DNA of 64,000 nucleotides, from contig JTDE01000169.1 in assembly GCA_014338405.1 (NCBI GenBank), positions 173,101-237,100 on the forward strand, in the 5' to 3' direction. Origin of the DNA: Paragonimus skrjabini miyazakii. Its lineage: Eukaryota; Platyhelminthes; Trematoda; Plagiorchiida; Troglotrematidae. The notes beneath the pieces were generated by a model. The model worked only from the letters and a program-made list of their open reading frames with translations. It made no database searches and was not told the DNA's origin. The translations under genes and the position numbers were made by a program. Below, piece after piece: positions 37,857 through 48,601 of this stretch (the first letter of the stretch is position 1; each line of letters starts with the position of its first letter).

Positions 37857-40829
37857 AATGCGAAACGTTTGAGATGAGTGAAAATTCTTGGTGAGTATAA
37901 CGTAAAATGTGAACCGTGTGCAAATGGCCTCCACTCAAATTTAGTAAGTGACCCAAATGTACATTTGCGAGGATCAAGATAGTCAATTCTGATGGGGATC
38001 ACATTTTGAAAGCGGTCGACTGATAATGCTTTCATCATTGTAAAATTGGTTCACAATGACTGAACTACGAACAGCAAACGCAACTGTTTATAGTGCGTCA
38101 TTCACTGATATTGTTTCTGGGTGCTTGTGTCATTAAAATATTTTTCCCGTTAAGCTTACGATAATCACACGAATGACAAAATTGAAGTGACGTAAAACAA
38201 CTGAGAAGAAACTCAACAATGACCCATGCCAATTTCATTTCTGTTAATTGAACAGACGTTATGAGTTGGAACCATATCGGTAGTTACGACACTGAAACCT
38301 CCAAGCCAAGGAGATGGAGTTGAAGAATATTTGTCGAGTAATATTGAGCGAGACAATAAAGCACAAATGCATAATAAACGTATATGAACGCAACTCTTAA
38401 TAATTAAGTCCAAAAAACGAAAAATCCTTTAGGAAAACAATAACTTAAAGAAAGTGAAACAGAGCAGCAACAGTCACATCTCCATCAATATATTTGTCGT
38501 TTCATTTCTTTGTGAAAAATACCGCTGATAACAAAGTGGTTTTTGGGTGAACATACTTCCAGTGGACATACAATGATTTAGAAATAGCAGATGTCTTTTC
38601 AAACTTCGCACGGCAAATATATTTGTTAATCACGATCCCTTCGGGCAGACCAGCAACAATATCAAAAGATGATCTAACTGGATTTTTGAAATTTTTATAA
38701 TAGTTTGAAATTTGTCATCTGCGATACAGAATGCGCTCGCAAATTGAGTCAGATGGCCTGGACATTGAGCAAATTTCATAATTTGAGCAGACAGCCAGAT
38801 TCATGTAGACATGCTAGGTTGTGTTCAACTAAGTGACACGGTTTAGGCAAAAAAATGCGGCGCATTCGTTTACGCAATTAAACATCTCTTGATGACGTTG
38901 ATTGGGCCGACTTTACGCAAAATATCTAACGCGAAATTCGCTGGACATTTTGAGATATGGGGCACAACGGGTTGATCTATCGGAGTACTCTCTACAATCT
39001 ATTGCCTTATCGTGTGTGATTGAGAGGAAGTATACTTCCAACATTGCACAGCTGTTAACGATATGTTGATCTTCGCCTCATACATGTTGACATTTTGATT
39101 TTATTTCCTAACAATTTTTCTTTGTAGCTTCAAAGGAAAATGCCACAAAAAACCATGAATTATTTGAAAACTACTACTACTAAACATTCCAATATTTTCA
39201 CCAGTTATTTGCTTCTTTTATCACATAAAAAAAATTTTTCTTGAAAGTTAGTTCTGAAACGATTATTTAAATTGTGTTGGATTACCAATGTTTCCAAACA
39301 GTCACACCCCCTATTTGAATGAGCACTGTTGTGGGACAATCATGTACATCTATCAACAATTCACATCCGATATGTTTGATCTACCAGTCAGTTGACTAAT
39401 TGTAATGTGTATAGTTTCCTGCTTCCAGAGCTACTTCTTAAATCCTATAGATAACTTTTGAAGTTCATCTGCAATTCACTCAGCCATTGTATACAGAGAA
39501 ATCCATAAATGCTTCCCATTGTTTGGTAGACGTATGTATAAATAAGAGGTGATTTGCTAATTGTTAATCACTAAGGAACGACCAAGGTGATTAGATAAAT
39601 GGTTGGGAACTTAAATGAAGTCAATCTTCAGTAGTCAGTGCGGGGTGTGCTGGGACACCGAGACAGGCATAACTTACAGTAAAAATTAAACAATCTGGAT
39701 ACACAAATCTGGGTGAAATGGTCGAATTCCGACTACACTGACGATTTATAAGATGCAGTATTTGAGGTTTTGCGACAGAGTAGCAGGAAGTCGTTGAATG
39801 ATGAAAAAAAATATCACTATGTCAGTGTGTTGACAAGCACTCGATTTTATATTAAATCCACGTTTACACTAATTCTTTAGTACGTTCTTTCACTAGTGTG
39901 ATTCACAAACACTGAACTGCTAAATCAGTCTAAAAATAACTGCAGACTGTTGATGAGGTTGGTTATTTGACATGATATGATTTACTTCGCTGCACCCCTT
40001 CCGGATCGCAATGTTAACTAGATGGTATCCTTTACAACAGTGCCCACGTGATTCTTTCTTTTGCATGCTACTACTGATAAACCATTCCTGATTGCCTTCC
40101 GGACCACGATTATTTTAGCATAAACCCAGCTTCTTAGTCAAAACATCAACTATCTTGAGCATATCAATCCGATTGGCTGTACTTTAGAGTAAAAAAAGAT
40201 AGAGCTTAGCATATGAAGTATTGCATAAAAACGGCGACTATTTAATGGCGAATTTAAAAAACGGTTAGATCTGACTGTCTTACCGCTGCATATTCCAGTG
40301 TAGTTAAAAGAAGTTAAACGAATTACACATCTTCACAGTTTCAAAACATTTGTTCATGTAACTGTCAGGGTCTAGAGTTTTTGCAGTTTGATCTCTTCTA
40401 AATTATCATATCGAACGTTTTGTCAATCAGGCTGTTTCTCAGTAAATACTTTGCATTTTACCACGCTCACTCGCAAGAAGTAGTATTTGAAAAATATATT
40501 CTACCGGATTATCCTCATTTTTGTCTTTTTACAGGAAGTAGTAATTACAATTAGTTTACAGGAAACAAAAGATTCCCAACTCTTTATCGTATCGTCTTTA
40601 CAGTAATGTCCGTTCTAGACAATAGACACTAGATTTGGCCGAACATTTTTCATGTGATACTCATCAGTAGCAATATTTGCTGGACAATGGGATGTGTGCA
40701 TATTCACGGAAAGTTTACTATCTTGTAAGATGGTTCTTTAAAACACTGAAGATATAATACACACCGGCTATTGCAAGTACCGCCATTTCTACTTGGGTTT
40801 AAAACTGCTTCGTTTACCGCGGTTGTTAC
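37857..40829. other. Intergenic DNA, no supported gene
   Basis: The first ~180 bases may still belong to the upstream coding part of the zinc-knuckle element on the minus strand (frame 37853-38038), although nucleotide similarity to the 48-kb copy is weak there. The rest is AT-rich with no frame above 66 codons and no recognised element. Confidence 0.4.
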
Positions 40830-40956
40830 TGTGGGGGATTGTTAGGCAGGAAGCGCGAGCATTCCAGCTCTCGGCGGAATACCCCAACACAGGGGGGAGG
40901 TGCGTTCAAAAACCCACCGTGAGCGGATGGAGAACGGCGTGGGCTACCGGATGAGT
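40830..40956 (+). other. GC-rich gap edge, possible LTR or repeat end
   Basis: The 127 bases before the second N run are much richer in G and C than anything nearby. They begin TGTGGGGGATTGTTAGGC and contain runs of G (GGGGGGAGG) and short GC-rich words. A TGT start and abrupt composition change at an assembly gap suggest the end of a high-copy element such as an LTR that collapsed in assembly. Without the other side this cannot be shown: the sequence after the gap (41431 onward) is AT-rich again. Confidence 0.3.
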
Positions 40957-41430
40957 NNNNNNNNNNNNNNNNNNNNNNNNNNNNNNNNNNNNNNNNNNNN
41001 NNNNNNNNNNNNNNNNNNNNNNNNNNNNNNNNNNNNNNNNNNNNNNNNNNNNNNNNNNNNNNNNNNNNNNNNNNNNNNNNNNNNNNNNNNNNNNNNNNNN
41101 NNNNNNNNNNNNNNNNNNNNNNNNNNNNNNNNNNNNNNNNNNNNNNNNNNNNNNNNNNNNNNNNNNNNNNNNNNNNNNNNNNNNNNNNNNNNNNNNNNNN
41201 NNNNNNNNNNNNNNNNNNNNNNNNNNNNNNNNNNNNNNNNNNNNNNNNNNNNNNNNNNNNNNNNNNNNNNNNNNNNNNNNNNNNNNNNNNNNNNNNNNNN
41301 NNNNNNNNNNNNNNNNNNNNNNNNNNNNNNNNNNNNNNNNNNNNNNNNNNNNNNNNNNNNNNNNNNNNNNNNNNNNNNNNNNNNNNNNNNNNNNNNNNNN
41401 NNNNNNNNNNNNNNNNNNNNNNNNNNNNNN
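40957..41430. other. Assembly gap (474 N)
   Basis: An unbroken run of N bounded on the left by a GC-rich block and on the right by ordinary AT-rich sequence. Confidence 0.99.
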
Positions 41431-44387
41431 AGATATGAAAAATAACGCAGTTACACCAGTTTTATGAGTCCTTTTTTGTGCTACCGTCGGGATTATCCCC
41501 AGTATGTCTAATGGCGATTATATCAATCTGAACATCAAGCGACATCTTAGCTGAAAAACATTCAATTTAGATACGATGAAATGTTGTTAATTAATGTGGC
41601 ACACAATTATTATTTAGCGAATATTTTTTGAGCAAACACAGTCTGGTAGTGTGCAGATCATTTGAGGCTTAATGCTTTCATTCGTACTAAATTTGGTGCC
41701 TTTTTCTCTCGTTAAATTACACTTGGGGAATGGTTTGAAATTTTCGAAAATTCAAACCACAGAGGGTGCTTTGACATAAGTCGGCTGCAAGCGTATTTGC
41801 TTTCGCCTGTTTCGCATGAACAAGCGGAACAGTAGATGTAACCAAATGACAAATAGTCAGAAGATAAGATGCAGACTTCATTTTCATTTTTGAGAATGGT
41901 AAACACAACTCCATCTGGTTGTGTGCGATGAAGATTACAATAATTTAAGTCTACCTAACTAATACTTCGATGAGAGGATTGTTTTGTAAAAATCGTCTAG
42001 AGGTTGGTGAACTGAATGTTGCAATCAACCTTCGGCTGTTAAACAATGAAAATTGTTCAAATGATTACTTATTTCTCAACGCGATATATTTGTTAAAATC
42101 CAATAAGTTAAGCGTTTTTCCATAGTTTCTATCCTCAGTTAGCATGTTGGTGTCAATGGCATAATATTGTCCAAATCCATTGGAATAACTGCTAGTAAGT
42201 GCTCACTGAACACACCGCTGGTTGTTGAAAAGTCGTACAATTTTTGTATTTTTATCCGTAGCTCTTTGGGGTGAAAATAACGCATTCAATGCATGCGGAA
42301 ACGATTTCGTTGAACTTTATATATTTTGTGTAGTCTTCAAAAATGCATGGCCTTTCGCCCATGCACTTCGGAAACACGTTATCAGCTGGAATAGTTGTTG
42401 GAAATAACCTTTGGTATAACGTTTTTACATTCAGATACTTGCGTAAATGCATGTGACTCACTGTCCACAGGAATTAACTTCGTGTTTCAAAATTATACAA
42501 TGCAACCACCCCGGCTGAATAACATGATAATGTAACTGAATGTAAATATCTACGGTTACTTCAATAGTTTTGGTTACAGCAATTTTAACGTCACTTATAA
42601 TTGATCAAAATAACCGTCTTCAAGCAGATGGTTCAACTAACCTCACTTCAGAATTGGTATTCGATTTGAATGCACACAATCCATCAATAGTGCATATTCC
42701 TGTCACGGTGTGGAGTTTTACTCATGTCAGCGCACCAGAGGGTACTTCTGACCACAACCACACAGTCAGCCTCAAGTCAGTCGTTTTGAAATTGATTTAC
42801 TAAAATATTCAGATTTCATTGGCAACGCTCTTGTCCACTTTTCTTGTTGCAAGGATGAACTGTGACCGCTTTAATGATTTATCTTAGGTTACTAAACATC
42901 AGTCTTATTGAGCAATGTTGTAACGAGTGAAATGTGATTAAGGGAATGTTTTAATTTAGAATAAACACCGTCAAAGCTAACCTCTATAAATGTATGCAAA
43001 AAGCACTGTGCATACATCTGTAGCAGAAAAGTATCCCTAATTTTACTAATTCACGAGATCGGATGAACGTATACTGATTATAAGCTCTTCATGCTTACTG
43101 TGTGGTAACTGAAACAATGCTGTTGACTCAGAATTGTTCAGCTTGAAGTTGGCATACCAGCTGTCACTCGCAATTGCATCGCAGGAGCATACTGAAATAA
43201 ATGGAACCACTTGAAAAAAGGTGAACGGAGAATTTTTTGTGAATAGGGGAGCTTCGAGTAGGATTAAGTAAAACTCACTTTTTAACAATGGAATGTCCCA
43301 TTACATATCAGTAATCAACACTGTCGTTTATTTAGAAAATCACTGTAATTACGACTTACGGTGAAATATAAATCGTGAACTCTCCAAAAGGAGGTTACTG
43401 GATACGTTTTATGTATGCTCACGCAAACAAAATTCTTATACTGGTTTTTCGCAAGATCGTTCAACATTCAATAGATGAGACAATCTAGCACCAAACCCAT
43501 TGTGTTTTCCGGAATACTTCTGAATATAAGGTGCGTATTTGCGGATTGATGGGTTCCAACTATGTATCGGAAGCCAGCGATAATGTTTGACTGAGAATCC
43601 TCAGGTAACATCATGACAATGTAAGTCTATATAGAAACCGCCAACCAGGGATAAATGCCATCCAGTGTTCGACCAATTTAACTGATTTACTTCTGTAATC
43701 TGATGATTTGGGAAAGTGGAGTACTAAACAAACTAGCTTTCCTGTCAAAAATCGATGGAACGCCATAAGAATATCGTTACCGATTGGCTGAGTTACACAT
43801 CCGTCGATGAATTTGGATTATTTTCCGTTGCGGCATAAGAATACTGCATTTAGCATGCACTGCAGATTTTGAGACTTCGACTGGAAACCTGCATCTGCCG
43901 AAAATAAGTTTTCTTTGTTGGCATGGTCAAATATATTTAGTCATTTTGCCTGGCTCAGAATGCTACCAGAATACCACTCAATCAGTGTTGAGGTTGGTTA
44001 CTCAAATAGGCACTGTTGTGTAATATTGCCGTCTAACTTTAATAAGAAATAATGCATAACAATGCGAAATTTACAAAAAGGTGCAATTACTACCGTTCAT
44101 ATCGAGCTCTTTCAAAATTCGAACAGCTTCTTATTGATAATGCTGTTTAACTTGAAACGTGGGCATTTAGTTTCTCAATCAGCCTGTCAGTTCTACAAAG
44201 TATTGAACCGCCTTGCAAGATGGAATTGCTTGAACTACCGTTGGTGTCGGTAATGATTACGGGGTTGCACAGTAATGCACAGATATAAGTTTAAAACGAG
44301 GAAGAAAAAAATCAATAGGTGGAAACAATTAAGTTTCACAAAACTGAACCAATAATTTTGCGGAAACGTGTATTAATGAAGGTGTAA
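41431..44387. other. Intergenic DNA, no supported gene
   Basis: Frames up to 80 codons, on both strands, none with a recognised motif. The 42570-42803 frame (77 codons) has no similarity I can name. No copy of this window's repeat families was seen. Confidence 0.4.
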
Positions 44388-44467
44388 TGGTCAAGAACGA
44401 GTTAGTGAATAGACTAACGAGGTACGCCTGCATTTATTTAGTCTGTTCAGTAACTTGTTCTTGACCA
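44388..44467. repeat. Hairpin element, 30-bp arms
   Basis: Arms at 44388-44417 and 44438-44467 are inverted copies matching at 27 of 30 positions, with a 20-base loop. The octamer ATTAATGA occurs just outside on both sides (44372-44379 and 44474-44481), which might be a target-site duplication around a small foldback element, though it is short and AT-rich. No coding content. Confidence 0.85.
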
Positions 44468-45627
44468 ATACAAATTAATGAGCCCCGGTGTAATCAACAT
44501 TTCTTCTTTTCGGTCATTATATTCCGGAGAAATTGCAATAGCTTCACGCTGTGTTTACTTTCATTTCCCGGTGTTCCGTTTAATGGCCACAAACGTTAAT
44601 GCATCCATCGCTTCAATAATTGCGTATGTTAAAAAGTGTCCTCTTTTGCCGTGTTCGACTACGACAATTCAACCGAGCAGCTGACAGTATCAGTCAATAC
44701 AACACTGCTTGAATTTGAACCAAATTCTCTTGGTTGGACAAGTTGAAGCTCTCTTTCTAACAAGCCGCATTAATAGTGTCAAAATAACTCCGTGATCTAC
44801 TGGAGTCGTTGTTGTGGAAGAGCTCACTGCTGGGAATATTGTCTATAAGGTTTATTGCTAGAAAACAATAATGTGAAATCCCTTGAGGAATCATCTCATA
44901 AATTAGAGAAGACCACATCGGGAATTTCACCTACTTTCTCATCAAAAAAGTGTGACGTAAATGTGCGTTTCCGGTTTCCAACCGATTTTATATAGAAAAT
45001 TATAAATTAAAAATGTTAACAGTTTGTTTCACGATTATTCATTAACAAAACAACGTTGCAACTTGTTGAACTGGCCACTTCTCTAAACGTTTCGAATAAA
45101 AACTGCTTATAAGCGTACAGCATTTGACATATAGTAAATTTTGAAAAGTTTTATTGTTCGGCCTTATTCATTTTCTAAAGCTTCAGTAACTACTAACCAC
45201 ATTTAATGGAGTATCAAACAAACAATCTTCGCACACACACAAACACTACTTCTATAGGTCGTGTGTATGGAATGATGATTGACTGACGAATCAAAGGTCA
45301 AACAACCGGGTCGTGTAAGCTGTCTGTTCCACGAAGTCATGATGTACAGACATGCATTGTAACCTGTCTATGTAGGCATGTGGTGTCTGGGTGTTTGTGT
45401 GTGCGTAGTCAGCCAGTTACCGGACATAACGACAGACAATATTAACAGTCTAACTTGGTTATTTTAAATACTAGTCATCCATATTGATCATTTAAACTGC
45501 ACTTGATTCTACAAACCAGTTTGATCGTTAACTTATCTAGGATAAATATACTGGTGGAAAAGATTGGCTTATCTCAAGAATACTTTGTTCGGCGTGGCTT
45601 TCTAGTCTAGAAGTGAAAACTTGCATA
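44468..45627. other. Intergenic DNA, no supported gene
   Basis: Short frames only. CA-rich and GT-rich words near 45230-45246 and 45391-45405 are approximate inverted repeats (15 of 17) about 145 bases apart, probably decayed microsatellites. Confidence 0.4.
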
Positions 45628-45948
45628 TAATTTATGTCAATTTCAAGTTGAACATCACCCACAATTGATCGCAGCTGTCGCATTCCCATAGACTTTCCAG
45701 TCGGCCCCCTTCGAAAAGAAGCACTAGACTCGAGTTTCGCTCTCATTAGAGCTCGGTTCAAGTCCCGGCAGTGGCGATGATATGCACTACTGACGAGCTC
45801 TAATGAGAGCGAAACTCGAGTCTAGTGCTTCTTTTCGAAGGGGGCCGACTGGAAAGTCTATGGGAATGCGACAGCTGCGATCAATTGTGGGTGATGTTCA
45901 ACTTGAAATTAATCAAATCCCCGACTACTCATCAGTAATTTATGTCAA
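45628..45948 (+). mobile_element. Foldback SINE with 13-bp target-site duplication
   Basis: The unit from 45641 to 45935 is flanked by identical 13-mers TAATTTATGTCAA (45628-45640 and 45936-45948), as expected of a target-site duplication made on insertion. The right part (45755-45935) is a 5'-truncated SINE. It starts at a canonical B box GGTTCAAGTCC and runs through the hammerhead ribozyme, the body and the family's 3' end, CCCCGACTACTCATCA. The left part (45639-45754) is an inverted copy of the interior, lacking the last ~25 bases of the 3' tail. The two 116-bp arms (45639-45754 and 45795-45910) are identical base for base, around a 40-base loop. The perfect arms and intact duplication imply a recent insertion. 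The 74- and 66-codon frames on opposite strands are by-products of the palindrome. Confidence 0.92.
45784..45828 (+). ncRNA. Type I hammerhead ribozyme in SINE, apparently intact
   Basis: Stem I is GCACTA (45784-45789) with TAGTGC (45823-45828), six perfect pairs. The core CTGACGA (45790-45796) fits the hammerhead consensus CTGANGA, where position 7 is free. Stem II is GCTCT-AATG-AGAGC (45797-45810), five pairs and a tetraloop. GAAA follows (45811-45814). Stem III is minimal: A-U and C-G pairs closing the loop TCGA. The cleavage triplet GTC ends at 45822, so self-cleavage of the RNA is predicted between 45822 and 45823. Minimal stem III hammerheads are known in Penelope-like elements and related retroelements, where they are thought to work best as dimers. 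Here the ribozyme sits inside a tRNA-derived SINE. All features are read from sequence; activity is untested. Confidence 0.88.
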
Positions 45949-47063
45949 CTTTACCGAAAAAATGGTTTTGCGTTTTGTCATGTGGTTGCTGCATATTCAT
46001 TAATAAGACGGTACTAGTGAGGTAAATAATTGTAACAAGCAGTTTTTTTAAGCAAAGGTGGTGTTTGTAGGGTTGTCACTACCTTGGTATTGACAATGAT
46101 TGTGCATTCTGACAAATGACTTTTTCTGGTATGTTGTTCGTTTTCTCACTGATATATAAATAGTCTGCGGTATGTACTCATAAAGATGCAGCAAAATTTG
46201 TTCGGACATAAATCGTGCAATATCAGCCTACTGTCTTCTTTATTCGAATGTTCTGGTATTTTTCGGAAAAATTCACTGTTATAAGACCCGAAACATCAAA
46301 TAAAACCGCAGACACAAAAGTAACGCAGATACATATATTCACTCAAGACTACCATCTGTGATGAACAGTGTGGCTAAACACTGAGAACCTTATTGAAATC
46401 TGAGCGTATCCGTCGGATATAAACAGTATTTTATATGTTACTGTTTTCCCATTATGTAAAGCGGAGTGTTTGGAAACAGGAAGTGAAAAAAGCTAGGTCT
46501 TTTTGATTGGTCGCTACTAAAGGAAAGACATTATGTCAGACAAGGCATTTTGAGGAAGCAGACTTGCTACAACCTTTTCCTCGTGCAATATAAAATTGAC
46601 CGCCACATAATTTGGCAGACTTTGGTTAGCAAATGATGACACATAATCGATCAGTTTGATAAAATCAGAATGATTATCGATAAAATGTCAACACATAACT
46701 GAGCAATGAAAAAAACATTTCTATCAACTGGCAGTATTTGAGCAATTGCGGATGAGGTCAAGTTTTAGAAGGGAATATTTATTCTGTTTTGACTTACAGG
46801 AGCATTGCGTTATGTGTTGTAGTAGTCTTGATTGATGTGTGCGTTCCAAACTAGGCCCGAATGCAGTATAGTTGATAATGGAGAAACTTTTGCCGTAACG
46901 GTTGCAGTTGACTCATTTTGCAGACAATCCCCTTTTCAAAACTACAAACGCTAAATGATATACACATAAATGAATGCCAAAAGGTAAGAGATAAGGTAGA
47001 AGAGTACCTTTCACTTAGGTCATCGGTGAATTCAAGCGCTTCCCGGTAGAGAAGTTACACCCT
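45949..47063. other. Intergenic DNA, nothing recognised
   Basis: AT-rich sequence with no frame long enough for the list of candidates and no repeat partner seen. Confidence 0.4.
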
Positions 47064-47340
47064 TTATCTCGCCGGTATCGAGTTGTTCCCAATGTTCCCT
47101 TGACCTTCGTTGGGATAACTAGGGCATGTGTAATGTGACAGTCCAGTCCTTTTGAACAAAAACCGCTTGTGAGGATTAACTAATAAAACCCAAATAAACT
47201 TAAGCAGTTTCGCCCGATTGCATGCAACAGTTAAACTACTTTTACTGTGTCCGACCTGGGTGGAATGCTTGATGATCGAAGCAGATATAACTTCAGCCAC
47301 TCATCGTTATTTGCACCCCTTCCTGCTGTCAGTATAAACA
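47064..47340 (-). mobile_element. Penelope-like element 3' coding fragment
   Basis: A 78-codon minus-strand frame (47064-47300) matches the C-terminal part of PLE proteins. SIIKHSTQVGHS fits the family's S-I-x-x-H-L-x-x-x-G-H motif, LLKFIWVLLVNPHK fits LLRFxExLxIxxxKP, and KRTGLSHYTCPSYP fits the closing xQKxxLxxxLPWP. The order and spacing are those of the segment after the GIY-YIG domain. Nothing upstream on the minus strand past about 47340 could be aligned. It is a truncated relic, and a different sequence subgroup from the copies at 18.1 and 57.4 kb. Confidence 0.5.
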
Positions 47341-48170
47341 TCATCTAGGTTGCAAGTAAACCGAATTTTCTACTGCTAGATCCAGTGATTCACGTTCATT
47401 TCTGAGAGCACTGAACTACATATCATTCTCTCGCCATCTTAGTCCTCTCCCTTTGCTGACTGTCAACATATACATGCACGACTGTTAACCGGTGGAATGC
47501 ATCATCAGTTTATCATGTAAATTAACCAAAGTTGACTTCCGGAAAGGCACATGAACAAAACTGGAATTCTAGTTCATTATCCGGACCATTAAGGCTACAA
47601 AGAAAAATTAAGATGGCAGGTTAAATTTGTATTCAGTTTACGGTAAAATATAAGTGGGATATTTACATTTTGGATCGTACCCGACATAAACTGTGATAGG
47701 TCTACCTATATATACACCATTTTATGTGAGGTACTGTAAGCACTACTCATGGCCCACCCAAACAAATATCGGTGTTAAAATTGAATTTTATTGCCAGCAG
47801 TAAAATATGACATGATAAATTCCGTGATTTACCGATGAGTCAGCCCTAAAAACGGTGACTAGGTAAACTAGCCCGTTCTATTTTGCTTGAAATATTGGGC
47901 AAAATAGATCGGGTCTAATAAAATTACTGGTTTGACTGCATTTATTTTTCACAACAAAAAACCTCATACGTGGTAAAATATCTACTTGCATTGTGATCTA
48001 TTATATATTTTGCTTTCAATACAACGTCTGGTGATTTAATGTATTGAGAACGTCGATGCGGAAAATTGGGCATTCTATTTATAGATTGTCATACACAACT
48101 CCGCCATTAACAATACCAAAATTGCCCTCTAATTATTGCGCAAATATTTCAGTAGGGAATCACAGCGAGG
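47341..48170. other. Intergenic DNA with one hairpin
   Basis: No coding signal. A hairpin with 15-bp arms (CCCGTTCTATTTTGC at 47872-47886 and GCAAAATAGATCGGG at 47899-47913, one mismatch, 12-base loop) is the only notable structure. Confidence 0.5.
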
Positions 48171-48461
48171 GTGTCAGATTGCGTTATACGGTTTATCCAT
48201 CCAAACACTATTCTTAGACCGCAGTATAGAATACAAGTCCGTTGTTTCGCAGGAATGGCGCACGTTGAACTAATCAACATCACACATACATTTTGTAACA
48301 GACAAACGGGTCATCTTTACTCTGATTGTCCGTTATACTTGCGGACCAACTTTGGGGCAACGTGGAGAAATCGGGGAACGGCGTTCTTTCGAATTAGGGG
48401 TTTCAACTACAGTCCTGTAAAAAGAAACAACACAGACATGCGTGAGCCGAAGACTCAGTAA
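48171..48461 (+). pseudogene. Zinc-knuckle ORF1-like fragment of a retroelement
   Basis: This 96-codon frame ends in the segment shared with the repeat at 37.6-37.9 kb. At about residues 41-54 it reads TFCNRQTGHLYSDC, which keeps the G-H-x4-C half of a CCHC knuckle (C-x2-C-x4-H-x4-C) while the first half is altered. It then continues with RTNFGATWR and GTAFFRIRGF. CCHC knuckles bind nucleic acid in gag-like ORF1 proteins of retroelements. The TAA stop is shared with the other copy, and an ATG follows six bases after it. I infer the 3' end of ORF1 of a non-LTR element, but the rest of the element is missing here. Confidence 0.55.
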
Positions 48462-48601
48462 ATTATGAACACGACATACACAAACGAAAAACAAAACGGC
48501 GTCAACAAAATAGCAGCATGTTTCCTAGCCTAATCCAAATTCAACCTGTGCGTGCCGGTTGGTTTCGACTGCACGTTACAATATTACACTTATTTCTGGC
48601 C
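48295..48601 (+). repeat. Zinc-knuckle ORF end, retroelement-like repeat, copy 2
   Basis: Partner, in opposite orientation, of 37549-37856 at roughly 75% identity by eye. The conserved blocks are GACCAACTTTGGGGCAA, TTCGAATTAGGGG-like sequence, ATGAACACGAC, ACACAAACGAAAA and TGGTTTCGAC. The reading frame and stop codon are preserved between the copies, while the sequence after the stop is also alignable for about 150 bases, so the repeat is longer than the ORF end. Confidence 0.75.

Noticed and set aside
45230..45405. Approximate inverted repeat of CACACACAAACAC and GTGTTTGTGTGTG
   Set aside because: Low-complexity CA/TG tracts pair by composition; there is no evidence of an element.
45537..46003. 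Two frames on opposite strands with the same N-terminal peptide (MRAKLESSASFRRGP)
   Set aside because: They are the two arms of the SINE palindrome read outward; there is no protein support.
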